This document shows positions 1 to 6,963 of a DNA stretch of 42,605 nucleotides, one piece after another. The DNA is taken from contig CAAEWE010000024.1 of assembly GCA_900759665.1 (NCBI GenBank), positions 1 to 42,605 on the forward strand. Direction: 5' to 3'. The position numbers and the translations under genes were made by a program. The notes below the pieces were generated by a model, which saw nothing but the letters and a program-made list of their open reading frames with translations, did not search any database and was not told the origin of the DNA. Origin of the DNA: Lachnospiraceae bacterium. Lineage in GTDB: Bacteria; Bacillota; Clostridia; Lachnospirales; Lachnospiraceae. Position 1 is the stretch's first letter. Every line of letters starts with the position of its first letter.

Positions 1-2
1 AA

Positions 3-92
3 GCCGTAAGTGACAAGACAATTTCCAGACCACAGTCCCGGGTATTCAAGTTCTTAAAAGGCAAAAATCATATTCAACACCTTGAAACATAA
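3..92 (+). CDS. possible C-terminal tail of a gene cut by the window edge
   Basis: One frame is open from base 3 to a TAA at 90-92 (29 codons) and has a protein-like composition ending HIQHLET. It could be the end of a gene that starts outside the window. No terminator follows and the fragment is too short to recognise, so chance openness is a real alternative. Confidence 0.2.
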   Translation, partial: AVSDKTISRPQSRVFKFLKGKNHIQHLET

Positions 93-189
93 GAATCATT
101 ATGGGCGGATTAAGTTTTTTCGTGTGCGGAGTTTGAGTTATAGAAAAATATAAATTGCTGACTTGAAAATATAAATTGAAAAATAGGTA

Positions 190-218
190 TTGCAATCGTG
201 TGAAAAATGTTGTAGACT
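190..218 (+). promoter_or_regulatory. sigma-A promoter of the rpsF-ssb-rpsR operon
   Basis: TTGCAA at 190-195 and TAGACT at 213-218 are separated by 17 bp. This is the best vegetative promoter match upstream of rpsF and leaves a leader of roughly 130 nt before the start codon. Confidence 0.55.
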
Positions 219-268
219 ATTGAATTGTGATACGTTTATTTTTCCTTGTTCTCTCCTGTCAGGGCAAA

Positions 269-310
269 GCATGCAGGGACATGCCGCAGCCGGTTATCAC
301 ACGGAGGCGG
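269..310 (+). promoter_or_regulatory. structured leader of rpsF, possible S6:S18 autoregulatory site
   Basis: Two adjoining hairpins lie in the leader: GCATG (269-273) with CATGC (280-284), then CCGC/CCG (284-292) with CGG/GCGG (302-310) around an AG/AG internal loop that could form tandem sheared G-A pairs. Many bacteria carry a CCG-containing hairpin upstream of rpsF that binds the S6:S18 complex and gives feedback control. The position and the CCG element fit, but the match to that motif is inferred by eye. Confidence 0.35.
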
Positions 311-353
311 AGCCATGGAGAGAGCCAGAGACCAAAAGGAGGTACAGACAACT

Positions 354-641
354 ATGAACAAGTATGAATTAGCGTTAGTTGTCGATGCTAAGATCGAAGA
401 GGATGTAAGAGTAGCAACTGTCGAGAAAGCAAAGGACTATGTGACCAAATTCGGCGGTAACATCACAAATGTGGATGAGTGGGGCAAGAAGAAGCTTGCT
501 TACGAGATCCAGCATATGAAGGAAGGCTACTACTACTTTATTCAGTTCGATGCTGAGGCAGATGTTCCGGGACAGCTTGAGCAGGCAGTCCGCATTATGG
601 ATCATGTTCTCAGATTCTTATGCATCAGACAGGAAGCATAG
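354..641 (+). CDS. rpsF: 30S ribosomal protein S6
   Basis: A 95-aa protein of normal S6 length. It binds S18 and helps build the platform of the small subunit. The sequence shows the S6 pattern: a first strand starting MNKYELALVVD, the central WGKKKLAYEI segment and the closing RIMDHVLRFLCIR. The frame is open further upstream, but the start at 354 is chosen because AAGGAGGT (336-343) lies 10 nt before it and family homology begins there. It heads the conserved rpsF-ssb-rpsR operon. Confidence 0.96.
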   Translation: MNKYELALVVDAKIEEDVRVATVEKAKDYVTKFGGNITNVDEWGKKKLAYEIQHMKEGYYYFIQFDAEADVPGQLEQAVRIMDHVLRFLCIRQEA

Positions 642-663
642 GAGAAAGGAAGGTGTTTCCTAA

Positions 664-1119
664 GTGAATAAGGTAATTTTGATGGGACGTCTGACCCGTG
701 ATCCGGAGATCCGTTATTCTTCCGGAGAGAATCAGACAGCAATTGCAAGATATACACTTGCGGTCGATCGTAGATTTAAACGTCAGGGAGATGAGCAGAC
801 AGCAGATTTTATTAACTGTGTCGTTTTTGGCAGAGGTGCGGAGTTTGCTGAGAATTATCTTCATCAGGGTACCAAGATCGTGGCAACCGGACGGATTCAG
901 ACAGGAAGCTATACCAATAAGGAAGGCAACCGTGTTTATACGACCGAAGTAGTTGTAGAGGAGCAGGAGTTTGCCGAGAGCAAAGCGGCTGCAGCAAACT
1001 ACAACGGAAACAGAGATGGCTACCAGCAGGCTCCATCAAGACCTGAGCCGACACAGGCAGCAGGGGATGGATTCATGAACATTCCGGATGCTATCGAAGA
1101 GGAATTGCCATTTAACTAG
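664..1119 (+). CDS. ssb: single-stranded DNA-binding protein
   Basis: A 151-aa SSB that coats single-stranded DNA in replication, repair and recombination. The N-terminal OB fold covers about residues 1-110 (MNKVILMGRLTRDPEIRY, then FINCVVFGRGAEF). A flexible Q/P/G-rich linker follows, and an acidic tip EEELPFN, the usual docking site for partner proteins. The start is GTG at 664, preceded by AGAAAGGAAGG. It lies between the genes of the S6 and S18 partners, 22 nt after rpsF. The tip ends in PFN and not the more common PF, otherwise ordinary. Confidence 0.95.
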   Translation: MNKVILMGRLTRDPEIRYSSGENQTAIARYTLAVDRRFKRQGDEQTADFINCVVFGRGAEFAENYLHQGTKIVATGRIQTGSYTNKEGNRVYTTEVVVEEQEFAESKAAAANYNGNRDGYQQAPSRPEPTQAAGDGFMNIPDAIEEELPFN

Positions 1120-1156
1120 ACTTGGATGGCGGAGATTATGATTAGGAGGTTTTATC

Positions 1157-1423
1157 ATGGCTTATAATAAAGGCGATAGAGACGGTGCTCCAGCAAAGAG
1201 AAGACCGATTCGCAGAAGAAAAAAAGTTTGTGCTTTCTGTGCAGATAAAGAGCATGATTTCATTGATTACAAGGATACCAACAAATTAAAGAGATATGTC
1301 TCTGAGAGAGGTAAGATTCTTCCTAGAAGAATTACCGGAAACTGTGCAAAGCATCAGAGAGCTCTGACAGTCGCTGTAAAGCGTGCTCGTCACGTAGCAC
1401 TTATGCCATACACTACAGATTAA
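1157..1423 (+). CDS. rpsR: 30S ribosomal protein S18, zinc-ligand form
   Basis: An 88-aa S18 that pairs with S6 on the small-subunit platform. The basic N-terminus leads into CAFC and, downstream, ITGNCAKHQRAL, so the CxxC...C..H set expected of the zinc-binding (C+) form of S18 is present. The canonical segment from YKDTNKLKRYVSERGKILPRR onwards is intact. An AGGAGG site at 1145-1150 precedes the ATG. Last gene of the operon, followed by an intrinsic terminator. Confidence 0.96.
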   Translation: MAYNKGDRDGAPAKRRPIRRRKKVCAFCADKEHDFIDYKDTNKLKRYVSERGKILPRRITGNCAKHQRALTVAVKRARHVALMPYTTD

Positions 1424-1443
1424 TAGTCAGACAGACTTATGAG

Positions 1444-1486
1444 CGGCAGCTCTTTCGAAGTGATTCGAGGGGCTGTCGTTTTTTTT
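1444..1486 (+). terminator. intrinsic terminator of rpsF-ssb-rpsR
   Basis: The arm CGGCAGCTC (1444-1452) pairs, with G-T wobbles, to GGGGCTGTCG (1469-1478), directly followed by a run of eight T. Strong rho-independent terminator. Confidence 0.9.
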
Positions 1487-1500
1487 GTAAAAAAATAGAG

Positions 1501-1532
1501 TGACAAAATGTGTCATATTAAAAGTTTATAAT
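1501..1532 (+). promoter_or_regulatory. promoter region with TGACA-N5-TGTCA inverted repeat
   Basis: A perfect TATAAT at 1527-1532 lies upstream of the Mor-like pseudogene. No good -35 sits 16-18 bp before it. A perfect inverted repeat, TGACA (1501-1505) and TGTCA (1511-1515), occupies the place of the -35 region instead. This arrangement suits an activator-dependent promoter or an operator; the binding protein is unknown. Confidence 0.4.
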
Positions 1533-1629
1533 AAAAATGTATAACATGAAATTTATAAAAAGGATAAAGTACGAAGAGGAAGATAAAAACAATAGATTGA
1601 AGGTGAGTGGCAGAAAAAGGATGAGTGAT

Positions 1630-1978
1630 ATGAAGATAATGACGAAGGGGAGATGCAGTAGGCAGGGCACACTTTTGGAAGGTGTATCTGCTGAAGAATT
1701 AGCAGGTATTTACACAGAAGTTGCAGAGGAGATCAGAATAGACAATGCATATATATATTGTTCAAGCATATTCGAGGACAGCAGCTGACATTTCCTCTGG
1801 AATTTTATCCCAGTAACTATATTGTACGAAGAATCTGTATAGAACATGGAGAGGGGGAGTGCAAGAAAACTGGAAACAAAATACGGGATATTCGGAAAGC
1901 CGGGTAAGGCAGATATTGGCACAGGAAAAGAAAAGTAAATTACAAAAATCATACCAATTGCAAGTTGTAGGAACGTAA
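1630..1978 (+). pseudogene. frameshifted Mor-family transcription activator
   Basis: Read through three frames, the region gives one Mor-like protein of about 115 residues: an N-terminal helix region (GVSAEELAGIYTEVAEEI), then NAYILFKHIRGQQLTFP, then RKLETKYG joined to YGYSESRVRQILAQEK, the helix-turn-helix. Each join lies on a short repeat: an (AT)n run at about 1749-1758, GGGGG at 1851-1855 and GGG at 1885-1887. Each is explained by one extra repeat unit. The start at 1630 has AAAAGG about 9 nt upstream. Mor proteins of phage Mu type activate middle or late operons; here the gene is probably dead. Sequencing error in simple runs is an alternative. Family assignment is from memory of the RGQQ...FP and YGYSE patterns. 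Confidence 0.65.
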
Positions 1979-2018
1979 AAAATAAGTGAATAATAAAGAA
2001 AATGACTGAGGTGATAAT

Positions 2019-2249
2019 ATGAAGATTTTGATCCCATACGATGATACAAGAATGGATGAGAACTATCATTTTTCTTTCGAACCTAAACTGGCAGAAGATT
2101 ATACACCAGTAGTTCTTAATATGGTGGGTATACGAGAGGGAAGAAATGATATTGTATCGATTACGAAGAATGAGAAAGGCATCCAAATAACAATTGATGA
2201 TAAATGTGAAATTAAAATCATAAAGTCAGATGAGGAGGAAACAGAATGA
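2019..2249 (+). CDS. unknown 76-aa protein coupled to the surface protein gene
   Basis: A small acidic protein (ends KSDEEETE) with no signal peptide or membrane segment and no family that I recognise. The alternating pattern DIVSITKNEKGIQITIDDKCEIKII suggests a small beta-rich domain. A GAGGTG site at 2008-2013 precedes the ATG. Its stop codon overlaps the start of the next gene in an ATGA, so translation is likely coupled and the product may work with, or control, the secreted protein downstream. AT-rich codon use like its neighbour and unlike the rpsF operon. Confidence 0.7.
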   Translation: MKILIPYDDTRMDENYHFSFEPKLAEDYTPVVLNMVGIREGRNDIVSITKNEKGIQITIDDKCEIKIIKSDEEETE

Positions 2250-4417
2250 ATAAGAAAAGAATAATTTCCATATTGTTGGTAATTGTACTTTGTATACCAT
2301 ATACTACTTTAAAAGCAAGAGCAGAGGACGAAGAGAAGGAATTTATACCAATTTATACGATTGAAGATTTAGTGGGAATTAATAATGATTCATCAGGAAA
2401 CTATATTCTAATGAATGATATTGATATGACAGAGGAAACAGCAACCGGTGGCTCATGGGATACTGGACATGGGTGGACACCCTTAAATGAGTTTTCGGGC
2501 AAATTTGATGGAAATGGTCATCGTATAAATGGAATGCATATGTATGGAGATCTTTCCTATGAGTCTGCAGGTCTTTTTGAAACTGTAACAGGCGATATAT
2601 ATAATTTGGGAGTTACAAATGTAAATATTGAAGGTGTGAGTGTGACTGGAAAATATTATGTTACAGGAATTGGGGCGATTGCAGGGATATTGAGTGGTGG
2701 AGGAAATATATCAAGATGTTATGTTACTGGAAATATCTCAGCATATGGATCTTGTGGAGGAATTGTAGGATATTTTCCATATGGTTATATATCGAATTGC
2801 TACAATGCAGCAAGTGTTACTGGATGTGGTATAATAGGGCGTCATAATCTATTAGATAGCTATGCTTTGGTGTCGTATTGTTATAATGTCGGAAAAGTAA
2901 CAAGAGAAGCAATTGGCGAGGCAGAGGCATATAAGAATAACTATAGTTTATACGAAGAACATAAAGAAGAACATAAAGAAGAAGATGACGATGAAGACTA
3001 TTATGATAGCGATGAAAAATATTGGACAGTATTAACAGAAGCACAAATGCGGACGCAGAATATGTATGTAGGTTTTGACTTTGATAATATATGGGAAATA
3101 GACGCCAATTCCACATATCCTTATCCACAGTTAAAGTCAAATCGTCATCAGAGAGTTGACGGTATTGAGATTGTTTCAAAACCCAATAAAACAGTATATG
3201 ATCAAGGTGAGGATGTTGATACTACCGGTGGAACAATTAAAGTGATTTATGAAGATGGTTATGATACAACGATTCTTATAACAAAGAGTATGTTGGAACC
3301 ATATGATACCTCTGAAACTGGGGTACAAAAAATATCAGTGAATTATGGTGGAAAAGTAGCAGATTTTTCAATTACAGTAAAGGAAATTCCTGTCGTTGGC
3401 GTTAGCATTTCCGGGGAGGGTAATACTTTGCAAAAGGGAAAGCAGATGAAGTTAAATGCATCTGTTGAGCCGGCTAATGCTACAAATCAGAATGTTACAT
3501 GGAGTACAAATAGTACAGGTGCATCTGTTGATGCTTCAGGTAATGTGAAAGCACTGGCTGTAGGAAATGTTGTGGTTACAGCAACGGCTTCAAATGGAGT
3601 TTCAGCACAGTATAATATTTCTATAACTGCACCATGTGTTATGTTAATGATAGATCAGACAGCATTAACAATGTACAAAGGGGAACAGACAGTATTGCAT
3701 AGCATTCTATCTCCTATAGATACTACCGATCATGTAACATGGAGTAGTTCTAATGAAATGATAGGGACCGTCGGAACCGATGGAACAGTGACAGCCAATT
3801 CACCAGGAGATGTCCAGATTACAGCAAAAGCGGATAGTGGTGTTTCTGCTGTTTGCAATATTACAGTTAAGCAAAAGCTTGATAGTTTTTATATAGTTGG
3901 TGTAGTAGACAAACAATATACGGGTAAAAAAATTAAACAGGAGATAGAAGTTACGGATGGTATTAATCAACTGAAACAAGATCAAGATTATGAAGTTTCT
4001 TATACAGACAATGTAGACGTGGGTGTTGCAAAAGTCACCATTACAGGAAAGGGATACTACGAAGGAAATTTGGTTAAGGACTTTAATATTTTTGGTAAAT
4101 CAAAAACAGATGGTGCATCAAATGTAAGTAATGATATTGAAAAAGTTAAAATTACTAAAATTGTAAATATAAAGAAGAAAAAAATTCAAGTGAAGTTTAA
4201 GGATGTAGAAGGAGCTGATGGATATGAAATAAGATATTCAACAAAGGCAAATATGAGTTCAGCTAAAACAAGGACAACAAGTAACAATAAATATATTTTA
4301 TCGTCCATGAAGAGAAAAAGATATTATATTCAGGTAAGAGCATATTATTATGGAGAATCTTCCAAAAAAATATATGGATCATGGAGTGCAAAAAAGTCAG
4401 TTAAGGTTAAAAGATAG
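2246..4417 (+). CDS. large secreted surface protein with GLUG-like and Ig-like repeats
   Basis: A 723-aa exported protein, not an enzyme I recognise. Signal peptide at residues 1-26 (cleavage after ARA). Residues about 35-245 contain GLUG-like repeats (GNISRCYVTGNISAYG, YISNCYNAASVTG) typical of adhesin-like beta-helical or beta-sandwich proteins. A very acidic stretch rich in E and D follows at about 237-260. Then a Big_3-like domain (about 301-381), two Big_2-like domains (about 382-462 and 463-543), a further beta module (about 544-622) and a lysine-rich fibronectin III-like end (about 631-723). No LPXTG or SLH motif. Likely an adhesin or wall-associated structural protein. AT-rich codon use suggests recent acquisition. 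RBS GAGGAGG lies in the end of the preceding gene. Confidence 0.85.
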   Translation: MNKKRIISILLVIVLCIPYTTLKARAEDEEKEFIPIYTIEDLVGINNDSSGNYILMNDIDMTEETATGGSWDTGHGWTPLNEFSGKFDGNGHRINGMHMYGDLSYESAGLFETVTGDIYNLGVTNVNIEGVSVTGKYYVTGIGAIAGILSGGGNISRCYVTGNISAYGSCGGIVGYFPYGYISNCYNAASVTGCGIIGRHNLLDSYALVSYCYNVGKVTREAIGEAEAYKNNYSLYEEHKEEHKEEDDDEDYYDSDEKYWTVLTEAQMRTQNMYVGFDFDNIWEIDANSTYPYPQLKSNRHQRVDGIEIVSKPNKTVYDQGEDVDTTGGTIKVIYEDGYDTTILITKSMLEPYDTSETGVQKISVNYGGKVADFSITVKEIPVVGVSISGEGNTLQKGKQMKLNASVEPANATNQNVTWSTNSTGASVDASGNVKALAVGNVVVTATASNGVSAQYNISITAPCVMLMIDQTALTMYKGEQTVLHSILSPIDTTDHVTWSSSNEMIGTVGTDGTVTANSPGDVQITAKADSGVSAVCNITVKQKLDSFYIVGVVDKQYTGKKIKQEIEVTDGINQLKQDQDYEVSYTDNVDVGVAKVTITGKGYYEGNLVKDFNIFGKSKTDGASNVSNDIEKVKITKIVNIKKKKIQVKFKDVEGADGYEIRYSTKANMSSAKTRTTSNNKYILSSMKRKRYYIQVRAYYYGESSKKIYGSWSAKKSVKVKR

Positions 4418-4443
4418 AAGGACCTCCCGTTAAATGATGGGAT

Positions 4444-4483
4444 GAATTAAGCACAGACAGTTGCCTGTGCTTAATTCGTTTTT
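4444..4483 (+). terminator. intrinsic terminator behind the surface protein gene
   Basis: A perfect 13-bp stem, GAATTAAGCACAG (4444-4456) with CTGTGCTTAATTC (4465-4477), is followed by GTTTTT. It is also the apparent landing site of the intron relic that begins at 4484. Confidence 0.92.
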
Positions 4484-4590
4484 GTGTGCCTTGCGGTGCA
4501 TGTCGCTAATGGGTGTAAGTCCCTAATCCACCCTAGTAGTGGGAAGGATACAGCCAAGACCTGCTAAGATTTGTCAAGTGGAAAGTCATA
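4484..4590 (+). mobile_element. 5' fragment of a group IIC intron
   Basis: The sequence starts GTGTGCC, the 5' end known for group IIC introns such as that of Oceanobacillus iheyensis, and continues with the domain I landmarks GGGTGTAAGTCCC (about 4514-4526) and AGCCAAGACC in the same order. It begins 6 nt after the terminator stem, matching the known habit of IIC introns of inserting behind terminator hairpins. No reverse transcriptase ORF and no recognisable domain V follow, so only the 5' part survives. The 3' limit is approximate. Confidence 0.6.
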
Positions 4591-4685
4591 AATTATTTAA
4601 AGTATTTCTATGGATATTCTTGCTCTAGGAAACCTTAATTCCGAAAATGTGGAAACCGGAATATTCATTTTGGGGCATGAAAAAT

Positions 4686-4708
4686 AGACTGCCTGAGTGA
4701 GCCAGTCT
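4686..4708 (-). terminator. terminator of the minus-strand gene remnant
   Basis: AGACTG (4686-4691) pairs with CAGTCT (4703-4708); read on the minus strand the stem is followed by ATTTTT. It sits just downstream of the minus-strand remnant that ends at 4718. It could also slow plus-strand transcription. Confidence 0.55.
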
Positions 4709-4717
4709 GAAAAAGAG

Positions 4718-4843
4718 TTATTTTTTAAGTGAATTCAGATATTCTCTAACTCTTGCATAGTAGATATGCAAAAATTTATTGCAACCAGCAATATTTGCAT
4801 TCATGAAGTCTTTTGCTTGAAAAAGCCGCCGCTTTGTGCTATT
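4718..4843 (-). pseudogene. C-terminal remnant of an unidentified minus-strand gene
   Basis: On the minus strand an open frame runs to a TAA at 4718-4720 with a convincing protein end: AKDFMNANIAGCNKFLHI followed by YYARVREYLNSLKK. Its own terminator follows. Upstream it runs into the promoter of the pantothenate operon, and no start codon with a ribosome site is visible, so the 5' part has been lost. The family is not recognised. The upstream boundary is arbitrary. Confidence 0.4.
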
Positions 4844-4845
4844 CT
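4817..4845 (+). promoter_or_regulatory. promoter of the pantothenate/CoA operon
   Basis: TTGAAA (4817-4822), 17-bp spacer, TATTCT (4840-4845) with a TG one base before the -10 (extended -10). It leaves a leader of about 135 nt before the first gene at 4989. Confidence 0.65.
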
Positions 4846-4988
4846 GTCTGAATGAGCGGTATTCGGAGAGAAACTGCATCAGGGAGCACGGCTGGAGCTG
4901 TGTTGATATATGATATGACAGACGATAGTGGAAATGATTTCAATGAGACTGGGAGCAGATGCATCCCATTACCACAGGGAGGTTTCCT

Positions 4989-5843
4989 ATGAGGATCGGA
5001 ATAATAGGAGCTGGAAAGGTCGGAACGACATTGGGAAAATACCTGTCCATTCATGGAGTGGATGTCACCGGATTTTACAGCCGTACGCAGGAAAGCGCTG
5101 ACGAAGCAGCGACTTTTGCGGAAACAGAGACATATTCTTCTCTTTTTAAGCTGGTGGAGGAGAATGATGTTATTTTCATCACGACGCCGGATGGCGTGAT
5201 CTCTCAGGTATGGGAGGAGCTTTTGCAGCAGGATATTTCCAATCGTATGATCTGTCATTTTAGTGGTTCATTATCATCTCATGTATTTTCTGGTCGGGAA
5301 GAGGCAGGAGCCTTGGGTATCTCGATGCATCCGATGTACGCGTTCAGCGACAAATTCCATTCATACGAACAATTTCATACCGCGTACCTGACACTGGAAG
5401 GCGACCCGGAGGCGGTTACAGTCATGAAACCTATGTGGGAAGAACTTGGTCATCATGTGCTGACTCTGAAGGCACAGGACAAGATCAAATATCATGCGGC
5501 GGCAGCCATGGCGAGCAATGAAATGCTTGGTCTCATGCAGGCGAGCCTTGATGTCCTGTCAGAATGTGGATTCTCCGAAGAGGATTCCATGGCACTTCTG
5601 ACACCGTTGGTACAGGGCAACATCGCATCTATGCTGGAGAACGGCTGCGTGAATGCACTGACAGGACCGGTGGAACGAGGGGATGCCCAGACAGTCCGGA
5701 AGCATCTGCAGGCACTGGAGGGGAGTGAGGCAGGAAGGATCTATCAGAGCCTTGGCAGTACCATGGTAAAGCTTGCGAAGCGGCGCAATCCGGACAGGGA
5801 CTATGCACTGATCCGGAAGCTGTTTGAGGGGGCTGCGGATTAA
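4989..5843 (+). CDS. Rossmann-fold DUF2520 oxidoreductase, candidate ketopantoate reductase
   Basis: A 284-aa NAD(P)-dependent enzyme. The Rossmann motif GAGKVG is at residues 7-12, followed by the DUF2520 part with the conserved SMHPMYAF and the KYHAAAAMASNE segment, where the lysine is the likely catalytic residue. ATG 4989 is chosen because GGGAGG (4977-4982) precedes it and the Rossmann strand starts at once; the frame is open 10 codons upstream. It is first in an operon with panB, panC, panD and coaBC, and no classical panE is present in the window. DUF2520-type proteins have been linked to ketopantoate reduction (PanG), so the likely reaction is ketopantoate plus NADPH to pantoate. Function is inferred mainly from context. 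Confidence 0.8.
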   Translation: MRIGIIGAGKVGTTLGKYLSIHGVDVTGFYSRTQESADEAATFAETETYSSLFKLVEENDVIFITTPDGVISQVWEELLQQDISNRMICHFSGSLSSHVFSGREEAGALGISMHPMYAFSDKFHSYEQFHTAYLTLEGDPEAVTVMKPMWEELGHHVLTLKAQDKIKYHAAAAMASNEMLGLMQASLDVLSECGFSEEDSMALLTPLVQGNIASMLENGCVNALTGPVERGDAQTVRKHLQALEGSEAGRIYQSLGSTMVKLAKRRNPDRDYALIRKLFEGAAD

Positions 5844-5926
5844 AAGATATCGCAGGTCGAAAGAGATCTGTCCGGAATGGCTGCGGATTAAAAGCGTCTG
5901 CAGATGGGAGGAAATCTGTCCGTAAA
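5831..5926 (+). repeat. 48-bp imperfect tandem duplication spanning a stop codon
   Basis: GGCTGCGGATTAAAAG occurs at 5831-5846 and again at 5879-5894, and ATCTGTCCG at 5866-5874 and 5914-5922, both with a period of 48 bp. The first copy contains the final codons and stop of the DUF2520 gene, so the stop codon and following bases are duplicated in the spacer before panB. Confidence 0.8.
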
Positions 5927-6029
5927 ATGGAACAGAACAGAAATCGTTACTGATTACATGCAGGTGTAACGGTGACAGGAAATGCGACTATCGAAAGGAT
6001 AGCGGATATTCAGAAAGGCTGGTAATCAA

Positions 6030-6857
6030 ATGAAAAACACAGTACAAACATGGAGACAGGCAAAACAGGACGGCGTAAAGATCGCAATGCTCACCGCATA
6101 CGATTACTCTACGGCAAAGCTGGAGGATGAGGCTGGAATTAACGGGATTCTGGTAGGAGATTCCCTTGGAAATGTAATCCTTGGATATGAGGACACACTT
6201 TCCGTTACCATGGAGGATATGATCCATCACGGAGCGGCCGTTTCCCGTGGCGCCAAAAACGCTCTTGTGATGATCGATATGCCATTTATGTCATATCAGA
6301 CATCCGTTTATGATGCGGTTGTCAATGCAGGACGCCTGATGAAGGAAGGCCGCGGCAATGCAGTAAAACTGGAGGGCGGCAAGGAAGTCTGTCCGCAGAT
6401 CAAAGCCATCGTGGACGCAGGAATCCCGGTATGTGCCCATCTGGGACTGACCCCGCAGCATGTCAATGCATTTGGCGGCAATAAGGTACAGGGAAAGAGC
6501 TCAGAGGCTGCCCAGAGTATTATTGATGCTGCACTTGCCGTACAGGAAGCGGGAGCTTTTGCGGTTGTTCTGGAATGTATTCCTGCAAAGCTCGCACAGA
6601 TCATCACAGACAAGCTGGAAATTCCGACGATCGGTATCGGTGCCGGTGTGGGCTGTGATGGACAGATCCTTGTATATCAGGATATGCTTGGAATGTTCTC
6701 GGATTATTCTCCAAAGTTTGTAAAACGGTTTGCTGAGGTCGGAGAGGTAATGAAGGAAGGCTTTGCCAAGTACATAAAGGAAGTACAGGAAAGCACTTAT
6801 CCGGCACAGGAACATACTTTTAAGATAGATGACGATGTATTGGATAAGCTGTATTGA
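6030..6857 (+). CDS. panB: 3-methyl-2-oxobutanoate hydroxymethyltransferase
   Basis: A 275-aa enzyme that transfers a hydroxymethyl group from methylene-tetrahydrofolate to 2-oxoisovalerate to make ketopantoate, the first committed step of pantothenate synthesis. TIM-barrel family hallmarks are present: MLTAYDYSTAK, the metal-binding VGDSLGNVILGYEDTL, the DMPFMSY strand, KLEGG, AHLGLTPQ and the catalytic-glutamate segment VLECIPAKLA. Length is normal for the family. The ribosome site (AGAAAGG) is weaker and more distant than in neighbouring genes. The 186-nt gap before it holds the tandem duplication. Confidence 0.95.
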   Translation: MKNTVQTWRQAKQDGVKIAMLTAYDYSTAKLEDEAGINGILVGDSLGNVILGYEDTLSVTMEDMIHHGAAVSRGAKNALVMIDMPFMSYQTSVYDAVVNAGRLMKEGRGNAVKLEGGKEVCPQIKAIVDAGIPVCAHLGLTPQHVNAFGGNKVQGKSSEAAQSIIDAALAVQEAGAFAVVLECIPAKLAQIITDKLEIPTIGIGAGVGCDGQILVYQDMLGMFSDYSPKFVKRFAEVGEVMKEGFAKYIKEVQESTYPAQEHTFKIDDDVLDKLY

Positions 6858-6882
6858 TCAAATGATGTACAGTATATAGGAC

Positions 6883-6901
6883 AGTCCGGAATACCGGACA
6901 G
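6883..6901 (+). repeat. intercistronic hairpin between panB and panC
   Basis: TCCGG (6885-6889), loop AATA, CCGGA (6894-6898), flanked by AG and CAG. No T run follows, so it is not a terminator. Similar small hairpins occur at 5916-5935, 8252-8271 and 12071-12086. Confidence 0.6.
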
Positions 6902-6963
6902 AAGATCAGATATTTCGTAAAATTCAGTCGATGATATGACAGCGTGAAAGGAAGTAAGACAAA

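Noticed and set aside
1846..1938. A 30-codon frame starting ATG at 1846 that could be a small peptide or bacteriocin
   Set aside because: Its sequence is the middle and out-of-frame end of the Mor-like helix-turn-helix, so it is a by-product of the frameshifts.
4444..4477. Inverted repeat as end of an insertion sequence
   Set aside because: It is a plain terminator stem with T run behind the surface protein gene and no transposase is near.
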